From the NCBI RefSeq assembly GCF_018413465.1, contig NZ_JAHCDK010000006.1, forward strand, positions 1 through 64,000: a stretch of 64,000 nt of DNA, written 5' to 3'. Of the stretch, positions 26,702 to 35,214 are shown piece after piece. Within the stretch, counting starts at the first letter, position 1. Every line of letters starts with the position of its first letter. The notes under the pieces were generated by a model, which was not told the origin of the DNA, did not search any database, and was given only the letters and a program-made list of their open reading frames with translations. Both the position numbers and the translations under genes were made by a program. Origin of the DNA: Flavobacterium sp. CYK-55 (GTDB taxonomy: Bacteria > Bacteroidota > Bacteroidia > Flavobacteriales > Flavobacteriaceae).

Positions 26702-28513
26702 ATGACACCATCACTTCATACTTTTCACATTCCCGTTATGGGGCTCGCTTTTACGATTGACACTCCGATTCGCTTGGCGCATTTCGGCATCTCATCGGTA
26801 GTGGCTATTACCGATGATGAACTCATTGAGCGGATGCGGGCTTTTTACAGTGAAAAATTCAAAAAACCGTATACCGAAATCAGTCAGAAAATGGACGATT
26901 TCAGAGCGCAACGCATCACGCATTATCTGAATTTGATGGATGAATTGGTCAAAGAAAAATTTGAATCATTCAAAGTTGAGTTGGCCGAAAGCAAAACGGC
27001 ACTTGAAAATTATTTGGCGATGCTTCCGAATCAATCTGAAATCAAAGCCCAATTAAATCAACTCATAGACGAAGGTGCGCTGCAAACCGAACGATTCAAA
27101 AAATACATCGAAACGCATTTGCATCCGGGTGCTATTGATGTGAACATCATGACCAAAGTTGATAAAGAAAACTTTGACAAAAACACACCGTTGGGCACTG
27201 AATACAATGATGCCCATGCTGCTTTGCGCGGATTTGCACTGAGCAACTTGAATTCATCGGTAGTGCTTTCGGCCGGAATGAACCCCAGATTATACAGCTA
27301 TTTCGAATCGTTCGCAGATTTTTATCCGGATGAAAACGGACAATTAAAAAAGAAAATCATCCTCAAAGTAAGCGATTTTCGCTCGGCGATGATTCAGGGA
27401 AATTTCTTGGCCAAGAAAGGTTTGTGGGTTTCAGAATACCGCATTGAATCGGGCTTGAATTGCGGCGGACACGCTTTTGCTACCGATGGTTATTTGATGG
27501 GACCGATTTTAGAAGAATTCAAACAGAAAAAAAACGAGCTGATTGATTCGGCATTTGCGCTGATGACCAAAGCACTCGAACACAAACAAAAAGCGATTCC
27601 CGAGCAACCTTTACCCATTAAAATAACCGCACAAGGTGGTGTGGGAACCGCTGAAGAACACGAATTTTTATTAGAACATTACGCCTTGGATTCTGTGGGT
27701 TGGGGTTCTCCGTTTTTGCTCGTGCCCGAAGCTACTTCGGTGGATGCCGAAACGCGAAAACTATTAGCGCAAGCACAAGAATCTGATTTTTATTTGAGCC
27801 ACATTTCACCTTTGGGCGTTCCGTTTAATACGGTTAAAGGCACCACCAATGAAATGCACAAACGCAAGCGCGTCGAGCAAAACAAAGCCGGAAGTTCTTG
27901 TCCGAAGAAACTCTTAGCGCTGAGCAAAGAATACGACGACCAAGGCATTTGTACGGCATCAAAAAAATATCAAGACCTGAAACTCGATGTGTTAAACGAG
28001 CAAAAAGAAACCTTATCAGCGGCTGAGTATGATCGTTTAAAAAGTAAAATCACCGAAAAAGCTTGCTTGTGTGTGGCGCTGGCCAATGCATCGTATCTTG
28101 AAAACAATATGCCGATTAAAGGTCAGGCACAAGGCGTGGTGATATGTCCGGGGCCGAATTTGGCCTATTTTGATCGAGCAATATCATTGAGCGAAATGGT
28201 GCGTCACATCTACGGAAATGCCCAAGTTTTAGCAGATAAAAACCGACCGATGTTTTTGATGAAAGAATTGAGCTTATACGTTTCTTATCTGCAAAATGAA
28301 TTATGTGAACAGTTCGAAAAGGCCAATTCAGCGCAGATCAAAAAATGGCAATCGTTCAAAAACAATCTTTTGCAAGGAATAGATTATTACAAAAACTTGT
28401 TTCGACAAACGACTTGTTTTAGCCAAATTCGCAGCGAAATCATGCAACAACTAGCTCAGGCCGAAACCGAGCTTGAAGCCATCGAACTCGAAGCTGTAGC
28501 GGTTTGCAGTTAG
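26702..28513 (+). CDS. conserved protein of unknown function (603 aa, Cys-containing)
   Basis: Not recognised as a named enzyme. Soluble, no signal peptide. Residues 60-135 look helical and may form a coiled coil. Residues 180-345 read like a TIM-barrel core (SSVVLSAGMNP, LKVSDFRSAMIQGNF, GLNCGGHAFATDGYLMGP, ITAQGGVGTAEEHEFL). Cys254, Cys400, Cys417, Cys455 and Cys457 are spaced like Fe-S or metal ligands (SSCPKK, GICTAS, KACLCVAL), and ICPGPN follows. Convergent with kynU, the stop codons being adjacent. A redox or FMN role is a guess. Confidence 0.8.
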   Translation: MTPSLHTFHIPVMGLAFTIDTPIRLAHFGISSVVAITDDELIERMRAFYSEKFKKPYTEISQKMDDFRAQRITHYLNLMDELVKEKFESFKVELAESKTALENYLAMLPNQSEIKAQLNQLIDEGALQTERFKKYIETHLHPGAIDVNIMTKVDKENFDKNTPLGTEYNDAHAALRGFALSNLNSSVVLSAGMNPRLYSYFESFADFYPDENGQLKKKIILKVSDFRSAMIQGNFLAKKGLWVSEYRIESGLNCGGHAFATDGYLMGPILEEFKQKKNELIDSAFALMTKALEHKQKAIPEQPLPIKITAQGGVGTAEEHEFLLEHYALDSVGWGSPFLLVPEATSVDAETRKLLAQAQESDFYLSHISPLGVPFNTVKGTTNEMHKRKRVEQNKAGSSCPKKLLALSKEYDDQGICTASKKYQDLKLDVLNEQKETLSAAEYDRLKSKITEKACLCVALANASYLENNMPIKGQAQGVVICPGPNLAYFDRAISLSEMVRHIYGNAQVLADKNRPMFLMKELSLYVSYLQNELCEQFEKANSAQIKKWQSFKNNLLQGIDYYKNLFRQTTCFSQIRSEIMQQLAQAETELEAIELEAVAVCS

Positions 28514-29803
28514 TTATTGAGCTTTAGATAAAATGCCCGCTTTGAGGATTTGTCCAAAATCGTACATATCTTCATAAGAAGTATATAACGGAACCGGCGC
28601 TAATCGAATCACATTGGGTTCGCGCCAATCGGTAATCACACCGTTGGACATCAGATAATCAAACAAAGCGCGGCCTTCGCCATGCAAAAACACCGAAAGT
28701 TGTGAGGCGCGTTCTATAGGATTTTTAGGTGTAATGACTTCAAAAGTGCTATCCACCTCGGCATCAATTTGCTGTAAAATAAACTCAAGGTAGGCAGTAA
28801 TTTGGTTGCGTTTGGCTACCAGTGCGGGCATGCCTACTTCGGCAAACATATCAACCGATGCCAAATAAGGCGCAAGCGACAAAATCGGCAGATTGCTCAC
28901 TTGCCAACCGTTGGCACCGGCTACCGGATCAAAATCGGGTTCCATTTTAAAGCGACGCTCTTTGTTGTGACCCCACCATCCGGCAAAACGATGGAGTTTT
29001 TTGTTGTGGTGATGTTTTTCGTGAACAAAACAACCCGAAGCATTTCCCGGGCCTGAGTTCATGTATTTATAACTACACCAACTGGCAAAATCAACCTGCC
29101 AATCGTGTAGGTTCATTTCAATATTTCCGGCGGCATGGGCTAAATCCCAACCCACAAGAGCACCTTGAGCGTGGCCGGCAGCGGTGATTTGTTGCATGTC
29201 AAAAACTTGTCCGGTATAATAATTCACGCCACCTATAAAAACCAAAGCCAACGCATCGCCTACTTCTTCAATTTTGGCCAAAACATCTTCCAAGCGAATG
29301 TTGTGCTCGCCCTCGCGGCGTTTAATTTCAACAATGGCATCAGCAGGTTCGTAGCCGTGAAAACGCACTTGAGTTTGCAACAAATATTGGTCAGAAGGAA
29401 ATGCTTTTTCTTCGCAAATAATTTTATACCGTTGGCCTTGCGGCTGATAAAACGAAACCATCAGCAAGTGCAAATTGACCGTCAGGGTATTCATTACGGT
29501 AACTTCTGAAGGCAAAGCGCCCACAATTTTGCTCAACGGTTCACAAAAACGCTCGTGATAATCCCACCAAGGTTTTTGGGCATAAAAATGGCCTTCAACC
29601 GCCAAGTTGGCCCAATCATCCATCACATCTTGCACATACTGAGCCGTTCTTTTGGGCTGTAAACCGAGTGAATTTCCGGTAAAGTAAATAACGTTTTTAC
29701 CGTTGTGTTGCGGAAATATAAATTCGCTTTTATAGGCTCTGAGCGGATCTTGCGCATCGAGTTGTTGGGCAAATGTGCGGGTGTTTTCAAAAACCATGAC
29801 CAT
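28514..29803 (-). CDS. kynU: kynureninase
   Basis: 429 aa. PLP enzyme that cleaves 3-hydroxykynurenine (or kynurenine) to 3-hydroxyanthranilate and alanine. Seen: IYFTGNSLGLQPKRT near the start, YTGQVFDMQQITAAGHAQGA, LVGWDLAHAAGNIEMNLHDW (cofactor Asp) and WCSYKYMNSGPGNASG, with the PLP lysine in SYKYM. With kmo (18740) it covers two successive steps of tryptophan degradation. Two ATGs six bases apart can serve as the start. Upstream is a short divergent region with the SIMPL gene. Confidence 0.95.
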   Translation of the reverse strand: MVMVFENTRTFAQQLDAQDPLRAYKSEFIFPQHNGKNVIYFTGNSLGLQPKRTAQYVQDVMDDWANLAVEGHFYAQKPWWDYHERFCEPLSKIVGALPSEVTVMNTLTVNLHLLMVSFYQPQGQRYKIICEEKAFPSDQYLLQTQVRFHGYEPADAIVEIKRREGEHNIRLEDVLAKIEEVGDALALVFIGGVNYYTGQVFDMQQITAAGHAQGALVGWDLAHAAGNIEMNLHDWQVDFASWCSYKYMNSGPGNASGCFVHEKHHHNKKLHRFAGWWGHNKERRFKMEPDFDPVAGANGWQVSNLPILSLAPYLASVDMFAEVGMPALVAKRNQITAYLEFILQQIDAEVDSTFEVITPKNPIERASQLSVFLHGEGRALFDYLMSNGVITDWREPNVIRLAPVPLYTSYEDMYDFGQILKAGILSKAQ

Positions 29804-29897
29804 TGTTTTAAGGTGCGTAAAAATAACAAAATTTAAATTGAGCCGTTAGAGAATTATCTGACCAAAAAAACTACTTTTAACATCAAATCTCAAGATC

Positions 29898-30629
29898 GTG
29901 AAAAACCAAGCCAACACCCTGATTATTGCGGTAGCCGTTGTTGTGGCCGCCTTTTTATTTTCGAATGCTTTTAAGAACCGAAACCAGAGCAATGACACCA
30001 TTAGCGTGACGGGTTTGGGCAAGAAAGATTTTACCTCGGATTTGATTGTTTGGAGCGGATCATTTTCAAAGAAAAGCATGAATCTTAAAGATGCTTATGC
30101 TTCATTGGATGCCGACCGTGAAAAAATCAAGAATTATTTGGTCAGCAAAGGAATTGCCGCTACAGATATTGTTTTTTCAGCGGTGAATTTCAGCAAAGAT
30201 TTTGACTATGTATACAACGATAACGGCACCACACGCCAGCAAACTTTTACCGGTTTTAACCTCACGCAAACCGTGACGGTTCAATCAAAAGAAGTCAACA
30301 GTATTGAAGAAATTTCGCGTCAATCGAGTGAATTGATTAATTCAGGTGTAGAGTTTTACTCGAATCCGCCGGAATATTATTATACCAAACTGGCCGAACT
30401 CAAAATCAAGATGATTGCCGAAGCGACCAAAGATGCCCGCATCCGCGCCGAAAGCATCGCGCAAAATGCCGGAGCCAGCCTCGGAAATTTGAAAAAATCA
30501 GATATGGGTGTTTTTCAGATTACCGGTCAAAATTCATCAGAAGATTTCTCATACGGAGGCTCGTTTAATACAACTTCAAAAAACAAAACCGCCAATATTA
30601 CGGTGAAGTTGATGTATCAGGTGGATTGA
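29898..30629 (+). CDS. SIMPL-domain (DUF541) membrane-anchored protein
   Basis: 243 aa. One N-terminal helix (TLIIAVAVVVAAFLFSNAF, about 6-24) that anchors a periplasmic SIMPL domain (ISVTGLGKKDFTSDLIVWSG, GIAATDIVFSAVNFSKDF, TVQSKEVNSIEEISRQSSEL, ATKDARIRAESIAQNAGASL). Family proteins such as E. coli YggE are linked with oxidative-stress tolerance, but no mechanism is agreed. A class II repeat starts 22 bases after the stop. Confidence 0.88.
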   Translation: MKNQANTLIIAVAVVVAAFLFSNAFKNRNQSNDTISVTGLGKKDFTSDLIVWSGSFSKKSMNLKDAYASLDADREKIKNYLVSKGIAATDIVFSAVNFSKDFDYVYNDNGTTRQQTFTGFNLTQTVTVQSKEVNSIEEISRQSSELINSGVEFYSNPPEYYYTKLAELKIKMIAEATKDARIRAESIAQNAGASLGNLKKSDMGVFQITGQNSSEDFSYGGSFNTTSKNKTANITVKLMYQVD

Positions 30630-30650
30630 TGCCTGCCCGCGCATACGCCC

Positions 30651-30755
30651 GCGTGAAGGATGGCAGCGGTAGCCCACAGTTGCGAGGCACGAGCAACGAG
30701 GACTAAAGCGAACAGCCTGACAGCGGCGCAGCGAAGCGGAGCCGGTGGCACGCCC
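30651..30755 (+). repeat. class II GC-rich intergenic repeat, copy 3
   Basis: GCGTGAAGGATGGCAGCGG ... AAGCGAACAGCCTGACAGCG ... GAGCCGGTGGCACGCCC. Nearly collinear with the reverse complement of 20168-20262. Lies downstream of the SIMPL gene; the remainder up to 30866 holds no gene. Confidence 0.8.
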
Positions 30756-30866
30756 AAAAAAGCAGAAAAGATCGCTGCGCTTTAAGACAAAAGAGACGGA
30801 GAAGATTTAGAAATTTTAAGTTCGCTCTGTAGCTTAAACACTGTTAATTGTAAACTACCGACCATA

Positions 30867-30893
30867 AAAAATCCCGCATGAAACGGGATTTTT
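30867..30893. terminator. bidirectional terminator between the SIMPL gene and queA
   Basis: 10-bp stem AAAAATCCCG / CGGGATTTTT with a 7-nt loop, between convergent genes. Confidence 0.85.
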
Positions 30894-30920
30894 AATTTAT
30901 ATTCGGGTGAAACGGCTTGA

Positions 30921-31970
30921 TTAAATAATCAGCATTGCATCACCGTAGGAGTAAAAACGGTAGCCTTCTTTGATGGCTTCATCGTAGGCTTTTTTCATTA
31001 AATCGTGTCCGCAAAACGCCGAAATCATCATCAGCAAAGTTGATTTTGGTGTATGAAAATTAGTAATCATGCAGTTGGCAATGCTAAAATCATACGGCGG
31101 AAAGATGAATTTGTTGGTCCAACCCACAAACGGATTGAGCGTTTTAGCCGATGAAACGGAGCTTTCAATCGCTCGGATGGAAGTGGTTCCGACAGCGCAA
31201 ACTCTTTTTCGATCTGCTTTGGCTTTGTTGACCACATCACATGCTTCTTGGGTAATGAAGAGTTCTTCTGAATCCATTTTGTGTTTTGACAAATCTTCAA
31301 CCTCAACCGGATTAAAGGTTCCTAAACCAACGTGCAAAGTTACTTCGGCAAAATTGACCCCTTTAATTTCAAGGCGTTTCATCAAATGTTTTGAGAAGTG
31401 CAAACCTGCTGTAGGTGCCGCTACTGCGCCTTCGTTTTTGGCGTATATGGTTTGGTAACGCTCGGCATCTTCGGGCACAACTTCGCGGTTGATGTATTTT
31501 GGAATCGGAGTTTCGCCCAATTCTTTGAGCTTGCGACGGAATTCTTCATAAGAACCGTCATATAAAAATCTTAAGGTACGACCGCGTGATGTGGTGTTGT
31601 CAATCACCTCAGCTACGAGTGAATCGTCATCGCCAAAATAAAGTTTATTACCGATACGAATTTTACGCGCCGGATCAACCAGCACATCCCACAAACGCTG
31701 TTCAGCATTGAGCTCACGCAACAAAAATACTTCAATACGCGCTCCGGTTTTTTCTTTGTTTCCGTATAAACGAGCCGGAAAAACTTTGGTATTGTTGATG
31801 ATAAAAACATCTCCGTCATCAAAATAATTGATGATGTCTTTAAACATTTTGTGCTCGATGGTTTTGGCTGCGCGATTCACAACCATAAGTCTTGACTCGT
31901 CTCGGTTTTCAGCCGGAAATTCTGCCAATAATTCTTTGGGCAGATTAAAGTTGAAGTGTGATAATTTCAT
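30921..31970 (-). CDS. queA: S-adenosylmethionine:tRNA ribosyltransferase-isomerase
   Basis: 349 aa from the ATG at 31970 ([11 protein letters not shown]). Transfers the ribosyl part of SAM to 7-aminomethyl-7-deazaguanine in the tRNA anticodon to form epoxyqueuosine. Seen: [66 protein letters not shown] and [19 protein letters not shown]. The upstream extension to 32018 lacks family similarity. queE lies at 8928. A likely promoter is at 32030-32061. Confidence 0.95.
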   Translation of the reverse strand: MKLSHFNFNLPKELLAEFPAENRDESRLMVVNRAAKTIEHKMFKDIINYFDDGDVFIINNTKVFPARLYGNKEKTGARIEVFLLRELNAEQRLWDVLVDPARKIRIGNKLYFGDDDSLVAEVIDNTTSRGRTLRFLYDGSYEEFRRKLKELGETPIPKYINREVVPEDAERYQTIYAKNEGAVAAPTAGLHFSKHLMKRLEIKGVNFAEVTLHVGLGTFNPVEVEDLSKHKMDSEELFITQEACDVVNKAKADRKRVCAVGTTSIRAIESSVSSAKTLNPFVGWTNKFIFPPYDFSIANCMITNFHTPKSTLLMMISAFCGHDLMKKAYDEAIKEGYRFYSYGDAMLII

Positions 31971-32029
31971 ATAGAACAGTTCGTTTTGCTGGTGGTTCTG
32001 AAGTTTATTAATTTTCAAACAACCGGCGG

Positions 32030-32061
32030 CAAATATACGTTGCCCATATAGGCGTTGTCAA
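32030..32061 (-). promoter_or_regulatory. likely queA promoter
   Basis: Minus strand TTG (32059-32061), a 21-nt spacer and TATATTTG (32030-32037). The -7 element is perfect, the spacer two bases longer than usual. Gives a leader of about 55 bases. Confidence 0.4.
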
Positions 32062-32104
32062 GTAAATCGGGATTTATTTTTTGAAGCTTGCACCAGCAGC
32101 GGGC

Positions 32105-33355
32105 TTAGAAGCTCTGCTCAATTTGAATACCTGCTTTTTGAACATCATTCCAAAAGGCGGGATAGGATTTTGAAACTACCTCGGCTTGTTCAATAATAAT
32201 AGGCACACGCAAAGCCAAAGGCGCAAAAGCCATGGCCATTCGGTGGTCTTGATAAGTGGCGATAGAAATGTTTTGATGAAGATTTTTGGTCGCTTTGAAT
32301 GCAAGTGAATTGTCTGTGATGTGCACCTCAGCTCCGAGTTTTTCAAGTTCGGTTTTCAATGCATAAAGTCGGTCGGTTTCTTTGATTTTGAGCGTGTGCA
32401 ATCCTGAAATTTGACAAGTGATTCCCAATCCGAGACAAGTGACTGAGATGGTTTGCGCTATATCCGGACTGTGGTTTAAATCGGCCTGAAAATCATCGGT
32501 TGTTGGTGCTGAAACTTTGGTGAGTTGTAAAATGTTCTCAGGCAAAAACTCGGACTGAACGCCTAATGAAGCATATAAATGCACCAGCGCACTATCGCCT
32601 TGAAAGCTGTTTTGCTTAAAATTTGAAAGCTGCATCTGGGTGCCGATGTCTGATAAAGCGACTAATGAATACGCATAGGAAGCCGATGACCAATCTGATT
32701 CAACCACTATGTGATTTTGCTTTAATTCAGACGCAGACCATACGCGAATGACGTTGTTTTTAAATGATGTTTCTATACCCAACGCTTGCAATAAAGAAAG
32801 CGTCATCTCAATGTAAGGCAATGAGGTAACTGATCCTTCTAAAGTGAGCTCTAATCCGTTTTTAAGCTTAGGAGCGATGAGCAACAAAGCCGAAATATAT
32901 TGACTGCTCACATCAGCAGAAAGAGTTACATGATGCTCGTTAATTTGTTTTCCGATGATGCGCAGTGGCGGACAACCTTCATCTTTGAGATAAAAAATTT
33001 CTGCTCCAAGTGTTCGCAAGGCATCGACCAAAATTTTAATCGGACGCTGTTGCATGCGCTCAGAACCGGTCAAGACAACCTCGCCGTTGTATTGGGTGGC
33101 AAAATAGGCCGTGAGAAAACGCATGGCGGTTCCGGCGTGATGCACGTTGATGATGGTTGATGGTTGATGGTTGATCCTTGATTGCTGAATCGCCTCGCGC
33201 ATGGCTTTTGAATCGTCAGAATCAGAAGCGTTTTCGATGGTTAATTCAGGATATAAAGCCTGTAACAACAAAAGTCGATTGGTTTCAGATTTAGAGCCTG
33301 AAATAAAAAGTTTGGTGTTCAAACCAAGTTGGGATGTGAACAACTTGATAGTCAC
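32105..33355 (-). CDS. aroA: 3-phosphoshikimate 1-carboxyvinyltransferase (EPSP synthase)
   Basis: 416 aa. Sixth enzyme of the shikimate pathway; joins PEP and shikimate-3-phosphate. Seen: ISGSKSETNRLLLLQAL, HHAGTAMRFLTAYFA, GSERMQQRPIKILVDALRTLGAE, SSQYISALLLIAP and LKIKETDRLYALKTELEKLGAE. The first two blocks contain the substrate-binding Lys and Arg. A run of three TTGATGG units at about 33149-33174 encodes the non-family stretch HQPSTII, an in-frame microsatellite. Last gene of rsgA-dtd-mazG-aroA; start and stop codons overlap or abut. Confidence 0.93.
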   Translation of the reverse strand: MTIKLFTSQLGLNTKLFISGSKSETNRLLLLQALYPELTIENASDSDDSKAMREAIQQSRINHQPSTIINVHHAGTAMRFLTAYFATQYNGEVVLTGSERMQQRPIKILVDALRTLGAEIFYLKDEGCPPLRIIGKQINEHHVTLSADVSSQYISALLLIAPKLKNGLELTLEGSVTSLPYIEMTLSLLQALGIETSFKNNVIRVWSASELKQNHIVVESDWSSASYAYSLVALSDIGTQMQLSNFKQNSFQGDSALVHLYASLGVQSEFLPENILQLTKVSAPTTDDFQADLNHSPDIAQTISVTCLGLGITCQISGLHTLKIKETDRLYALKTELEKLGAEVHITDNSLAFKATKNLHQNISIATYQDHRMAMAFAPLALRVPIIIEQAEVVSKSYPAFWNDVQKAGIQIEQSF

Positions 33356-33681
33356 TATTTGAGCTTTTCGTTGTTGTGATGACGATCGTGATCACGCTTG
33401 GTTTTGACATCCATTTTTTTATCAAAAGCCGCTTGCAAATCAACGCCGGTTTGGTTGGCCAAACAGAGCACGACAAAAACTACATCGGCCAGTTCTTCGC
33501 CTAAATCTTTGTTTTTATCAGATTCCTTTTCGGATTGCTCGCCGTATCTGCGCGCAATAATTCTAGCTACTTCGCCGACTTCTTCGGTGAGTTGTGCCAT
33601 GTTGGTAAGTTCATTAAAATAGCGAACTCCGTGGTTTTTGATCCAATTGTCTACTTCGAGTTGGGCGTTTTTGATATCCAT
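33355..33681 (-). CDS. MazG-type nucleotide pyrophosphohydrolase
   Basis: 108 aa. The MazG core ExxE-(n)-ExxD is seen in NMAQLTEEVGEVARIIA and KDLGEELADVVFVVLCLA, for Mg2+-dependent cleavage of NTPs to NMP and PPi, a house-cleaning role. Charged tail (KRDHDRHHNNEKLK). It shares one base with dtd upstream and one with aroA downstream, so all are translated from one message. Confidence 0.9.
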   Translation of the reverse strand: MDIKNAQLEVDNWIKNHGVRYFNELTNMAQLTEEVGEVARIIARRYGEQSEKESDKNKDLGEELADVVFVVLCLANQTGVDLQAAFDKKMDVKTKRDHDRHHNNEKLK

Positions 33682-34133
33682 TATTGTTTGTCTTTTGAAT
33701 CTATAATAATCGTCACCGGCCCGTCGTTGAGCAGTGAAACTTTCATGTCGGCACCAAAACTTCCGCTGCCGATTTTTTTGTTTAAAACGGTTTCCAGCTT
33801 TTGTAAAAATGCTTCATAAAGCGGAATCGCAGTTTCCGGCCGAGCGGCTTTGATGTATGATGGTCTGTGTCCTTTTTTGGTCGAGGCATGCAAAGTAAAT
33901 TGGCTCACAACAATCACCTCGCCGTTTATATCGTTCACCGATAAATTCATCACGCCATGCTCATCGTTGAAAATGCGAAGATTCGCTATTTTATGCGTAA
34001 GCCAATCAATATCTTCAGTGGTATCGGCTTGTTCAATGCCCAGCAAAATGAGTAAACCTTGACCGATTTCAGATTTGGTTTTTCCGTCAATAACCACCGA
34101 GGCATGCGCGACTCTTTGAATTACGATTTTCAT
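33681..34133 (-). CDS. dtd: D-aminoacyl-tRNA deacylase
   Basis: 150 aa, the usual length. Hydrolyses D-amino acids wrongly attached to tRNA. Starts MKIVIQRVAHASVVIDGKT and has the catalytic SQFTLHASTKKGHRPSYIKAA block and the GSFGADMKVSLLNDGPVTI block with the cross-subunit Gly-Pro-type motif. Three bases separate it from rsgA. Confidence 0.95.
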   Translation of the reverse strand: MKIVIQRVAHASVVIDGKTKSEIGQGLLILLGIEQADTTEDIDWLTHKIANLRIFNDEHGVMNLSVNDINGEVIVVSQFTLHASTKKGHRPSYIKAARPETAIPLYEAFLQKLETVLNKKIGSGSFGADMKVSLLNDGPVTIIIDSKDKQ

Positions 34134-34136
34134 GCT

Positions 34137-35117
34137 TTAAGATTGTCTGGTTTGGTCACTGGCCAATCGATCATCGTTGTAAATATCGGTGCGATAATGC
34201 TCGTCTTCGCCTTCGAGAATTTGTATATAACTACGGTAACGCGACCAAGCAATTTCATCGTTGTCAAGCGCTTTTTTGATGGCGCAATGCGGTTCTTCTT
34301 TGTGCAAACAATTGTTGAATTTGCAAGCCGATTGACGTTTGAAAAACTCCGGAAAATAGCCACTGACTTCTGAAGGTAGCATATCGACAATTCCAAAACC
34401 TTTGATGCCCGGCGTATCAATGATTTGCGCACCAAACGAAACGTCAAACATTTCGGCAAAAGTGGTGGTGTGCTGGCCTTGTCCGCTTTGTTCTGAAACT
34501 TGAGTTGTTTTGAGATTAAATCCGGGTTCTACAGCATTGACCAGAGTTGATTTCCCAACACCTGAATGGCCAGAGAACATACAAACTTTTCCTTTCATGA
34601 GTTCTTTGAGCGCCTCGATTCCTTTGGCTTGCAAGGCTGAAACGCGCAGACATTGATAACCGATTTCAGAGTAAATATGCTGTAAATACAATTGTTCGTC
34701 GAGTTGGGCCTCATCAAGCGCATCAATTTTGTTGAACACCAAAACGGCTTCAATGCCATAAGCTTCAGCGGTAACTAAAAACCTATCGATAAAACTCGTA
34801 GTTGTGGGCGGATTACTCACAGTCACCAACAAAAAAACAACATCAATGTTTGAGGCGATGATGTGCAGTTGTTTAGACAGATTCACTGATTTGCGCACGA
34901 TGTAATTTTTGCGCTCGTGAATGTGGTGAATTTGCCCTATAACTTCATCGGTAGTCGTGTCTAAATCGTAATCAACCACATCGCCCACCGCAATCGGATT
35001 GGTGCTTTTGATGCCTTTGATTCGGAATTTGCCTTTGATGCGACATTCCACAAAATTTCCTTCTTGAGATTTAACCCAATAATGACTTCCGGTTGATTTG
35101 TATACGATTCCTGTCAT
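34137..35117 (-). CDS. rsgA: small ribosomal subunit-dependent GTPase A
   Basis: 326 aa. N-terminal OB-fold (SHYWVKSQEGNFVECRIKGKF), circularly permuted GTPase (VFNKIDALDEAQLD G4, FSGHSGVGKSTLVNAV G1, IIDTPGIKGFGI G3), and a C-terminal zinc-binding knuckle FKRQSACKFNNCLHKEEPHCAI. Works in late maturation of the 30S subunit. First gene of the operon with a good promoter at 35137-35165. Confidence 0.95.
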   Translation of the reverse strand: MTGIVYKSTGSHYWVKSQEGNFVECRIKGKFRIKGIKSTNPIAVGDVVDYDLDTTTDEVIGQIHHIHERKNYIVRKSVNLSKQLHIIASNIDVVFLLVTVSNPPTTTSFIDRFLVTAEAYGIEAVLVFNKIDALDEAQLDEQLYLQHIYSEIGYQCLRVSALQAKGIEALKELMKGKVCMFSGHSGVGKSTLVNAVEPGFNLKTTQVSEQSGQGQHTTTFAEMFDVSFGAQIIDTPGIKGFGIVDMLPSEVSGYFPEFFKRQSACKFNNCLHKEEPHCAIKKALDNDEIAWSRYRSYIQILEGEDEHYRTDIYNDDRLASDQTRQS

Positions 35118-35136
35118 GTATGCTTTTTAGCCGAAG

Positions 35137-35165
35137 CAAATTTAAAAAAATAGCCCACGCACAAA
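35137..35165 (-). promoter_or_regulatory. promoter of the rsgA-dtd-mazG-aroA operon
   Basis: Minus strand TTTG (35162-35165) and TAAATTTG (35137-35144) with 17 bases between, 20 bases upstream of the rsgA start. Good fit to the Bacteroidota consensus. Confidence 0.65.
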
Positions 35166-35185
35166 CGCATGTTGGATGAAATAAA

Positions 35186-35210
35186 AAAGGCAATCGAGAA
35201 GATTGCCTTT
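35186..35210 (-). terminator. terminator of the M48 protease / exported-protein unit
   Basis: Stem AAAGGCAATC / GATTGCCTTT, 5-nt loop, directly after the stop of the 508-aa gene. Confidence 0.85.
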
Positions 35211-35214
35211 GCGC

